From the NCBI GenBank assembly GCA_028287865.1, contig JAQBOU010000253.1:1-36243 (forward strand): 36,243 bases of DNA, given 5' to 3'. Source of the DNA: Mucilaginibacter sp. (lineage in GTDB: Bacteria; Bacteroidota; Bacteroidia; Sphingobacteriales; Sphingobacteriaceae). Shown here one piece after another: positions 34,660 to 36,243 of the stretch (its first letter is position 1; every line of letters starts with the position of its first letter). The notes beneath the pieces are model-generated. The model searched no databases. It was given only the letters and a program-made list of their open reading frames with translations, and was not told where the DNA came from. The position numbers and the translations under genes were made by a program.

Positions 34660-36243
34660 CTAAACCTCCGCCAAATACTTATGCACAAAGCTTATTGCCA
34701 TAGATCCTTCACCCACTGCGGATGCTACCCGGTTCATAGCGCCGGCACGTACATCGCCTGCGGCAAAAATACCCTTGCAGCTCGTTTCCAGTAAAAAGGG
34801 GTCACGGTTCATTTTCCAGGTCTTTGCAAAGCCGTCATACCGCCTAAGCTCGCGTCCTGTTTCAATAAAACCCTTCTCGTCCTTTATAATATCAAGTTTT
34901 ATCCAGTCGGTATATGGTTTGGCACCGATAAAAACATAAAGCGCAACAGCTTCTTTGGTAACCGTTTCTTTTGTTTTTAGGTTGATGAGCGTTAATTTTT
35001 CCAGGCAATTGCTGCCAGCCGCCTCTGCTATCTCTGTATCCGTAATTACATGAATATTAGGAATGTTTCCGATCTGTGTTATCAGATAGGCCGACATGGT
35101 ATAACTTAAACTATCCTTACGGATAATGATAGATACGTTGCTGGCGAATTTAGACAGATACACTGCTGATTGCCCTGCCGAATTGCCGCCACCTATAATG
35201 TAAACATCTTTTCCTTTGCAGGCCGCCGCCTCTGTCATTGCCGCGCCGTAATAAATGCCTGCACCGGTAAAGTTTTCAATCCCTTTAACATCCAGTTTGC
35301 GGTAATCAACCCCGGTTGTGATCACCACTGTGCGGCTGATAATTTCGGGACCGTCATCCAGCACAATGGTTTTGTAACCGTCTTTTTGAGTGATATTATT
35401 TACCGCCTGCGGCGATAAAAACTCCGCACCCAAACGCTTGGCCTGGCTAATAGCCCGCCTGGTAAGATCCGCGCCGCTTAAACCAGCAGGGAAACCTAAG
35501 TAATTTTCTATACGCGAACTGGAGCCTGCTTGTCCGCCAGGAGCTTTCCGCTCAATCAGCAGAGTCTTTAGTCCTTCAGACGCTCCATACACAGCAGCTG
35601 CAAGTCCCGCCGGACCCGCGCCTATAATTACCACATCATAAATTTCGTTGGTGATCTGCAGGTTTTTGCCCGCTTTTTCGGCGATTTCCCTGATAGTTGG
35701 TTTGCATAAAAAAGAGCCATCCTCGAAAACGATCATCGGCAGCTCGTCTACCTTTACCTTGTTGCGTTCCAAAACTTCTTTTGCATCCGGATTTTTTTCA
35801 ACGTCGAGCCAACGGTATGGTACCAGGTTACTGGCCAAAAAATCTTTAACCGTATGTGACTGCGGCGAATACTGGTAACCAACTACTCTGATGCCTTTAA
35901 ACTCGGGGATATAATTACTTTGCCAGTCATCCAGCAGGTCGTTTAAAACAGGGTATAGTTTTTCTTCGGGAGGGTCCCAGGGTTTCATCAGGTAATAATC
36001 CAGCCGCACATCGTTTATGGCCTTTATGGCTGCTTCGGTATCTGAATAAGCGGTGAGTAAAACCCGTTTAGCATCCGGAAATATTTTTATTGCCTTTTCT
36101 AAAAAGGCCGTGCCCTCCATTTCGGGCATACGCTGGTCGCACACAAACAAAGCAACTACATCCGAGCTGTTTTTCAGGTCGGTGAGGCTTTCCAATGCCT
36201 CGTTTGCCGAGGTGGTGCTTAAAATTTTATATTCTTTTCCATA
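34660..36243 (-). CDS. response regulator receiver domain fused to FAD-dependent (thioredoxin-reductase-like) oxidoreductase; N-terminus beyond window
   Basis: Receiver: VALFVCDQRMPEMEGTAFLEKA...VLLTAYSD...DYYLMKPW. Oxidoreductase: YDVVIIGAGPAGLAAAVYGASEGLKTLLIERKAPGGQAGSSSRIENYLGFP and GIFAAGDVRAG. Listed start 36195 is a TTG in the middle of an open frame continuing to 36243 (YGKEYKILSTTSANEALESL). Confidence 0.93.
   Translation of the reverse strand, partial: YGKEYKILSTTSANEALESLTDLKNSSDVVALFVCDQRMPEMEGTAFLEKAIKIFPDAKRVLLTAYSDTEAAIKAINDVRLDYYLMKPWDPPEEKLYPVLNDLLDDWQSNYIPEFKGIRVVGYQYSPQSHTVKDFLASNLVPYRWLDVEKNPDAKEVLERNKVKVDELPMIVFEDGSFLCKPTIREIAEKAGKNLQITNEIYDVVIIGAGPAGLAAAVYGASEGLKTLLIERKAPGGQAGSSSRIENYLGFPAGLSGADLTRRAISQAKRLGAEFLSPQAVNNITQKDGYKTIVLDDGPEIISRTVVITTGVDYRKLDVKGIENFTGAGIYYGAAMTEAAACKGKDVYIIGGGNSAGQSAVYLSKFASNVSIIIRKDSLSYTMSAYLITQIGNIPNIHVITDTEIAEAAGSNCLEKLTLINLKTKETVTKEAVALYVFIGAKPYTDWIKLDIIKDEKGFIETGRELRRYDGFAKTWKMNRDPFLLETSCKGIFAAGDVRAGAMNRVASAVGEGSMAISFVHKYLAEV

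Overview
This is a chromosomal segment from a Bacteroidota genome. Codon usage, TAnnTTTG-type promoters, DUF families and intergenic palindromes suggest Sphingobacteriaceae, Mucilaginibacter/Pedobacter-like; that assignment is inference. The window opens inside the 3' end of an ISL3-like transposase. Next comes a minus-strand locus (DUF58, MoxR AAA+ ATPase, DUF4350, DUF4129, membrane protein, SpoIIM-like) with a divergent RDD gene and a DUF2752/CCC-motif pair. The rest is mostly metabolic, membrane and housekeeping genes: L-serine ammonia-lyase, YncE-like beta-propeller, PAP2 phosphatase, MFS, a small-membrane-protein/ABC-ATPase pair, an ECF sigma factor unit, penicillin acylase, DUF3810, TypA/BipA, a MutS-like ATPase, a small glycosyltransferase/acetyltransferase/methyltransferase group, isochorismatase, alpha/beta hydrolase, thioredoxin, DoxX, UBP zinc finger and GH28. 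The window ends inside a response-regulator/FAD-oxidoreductase fusion. The most interesting unexplained signal is a candidate structured non-coding RNA at about 19975-20222: a TAnnTTTG-like box, a GC-rich closing stem around several hairpins, and a textbook intrinsic terminator with no CDS upstream on that strand. Next are the RR/oxidoreductase fusion, which appears to lack both redox-active CxxC motifs, and several intergenic palindromic elements. I saw no CRISPR array, recognisable tRNA/rRNA, prophage or obvious defence system.
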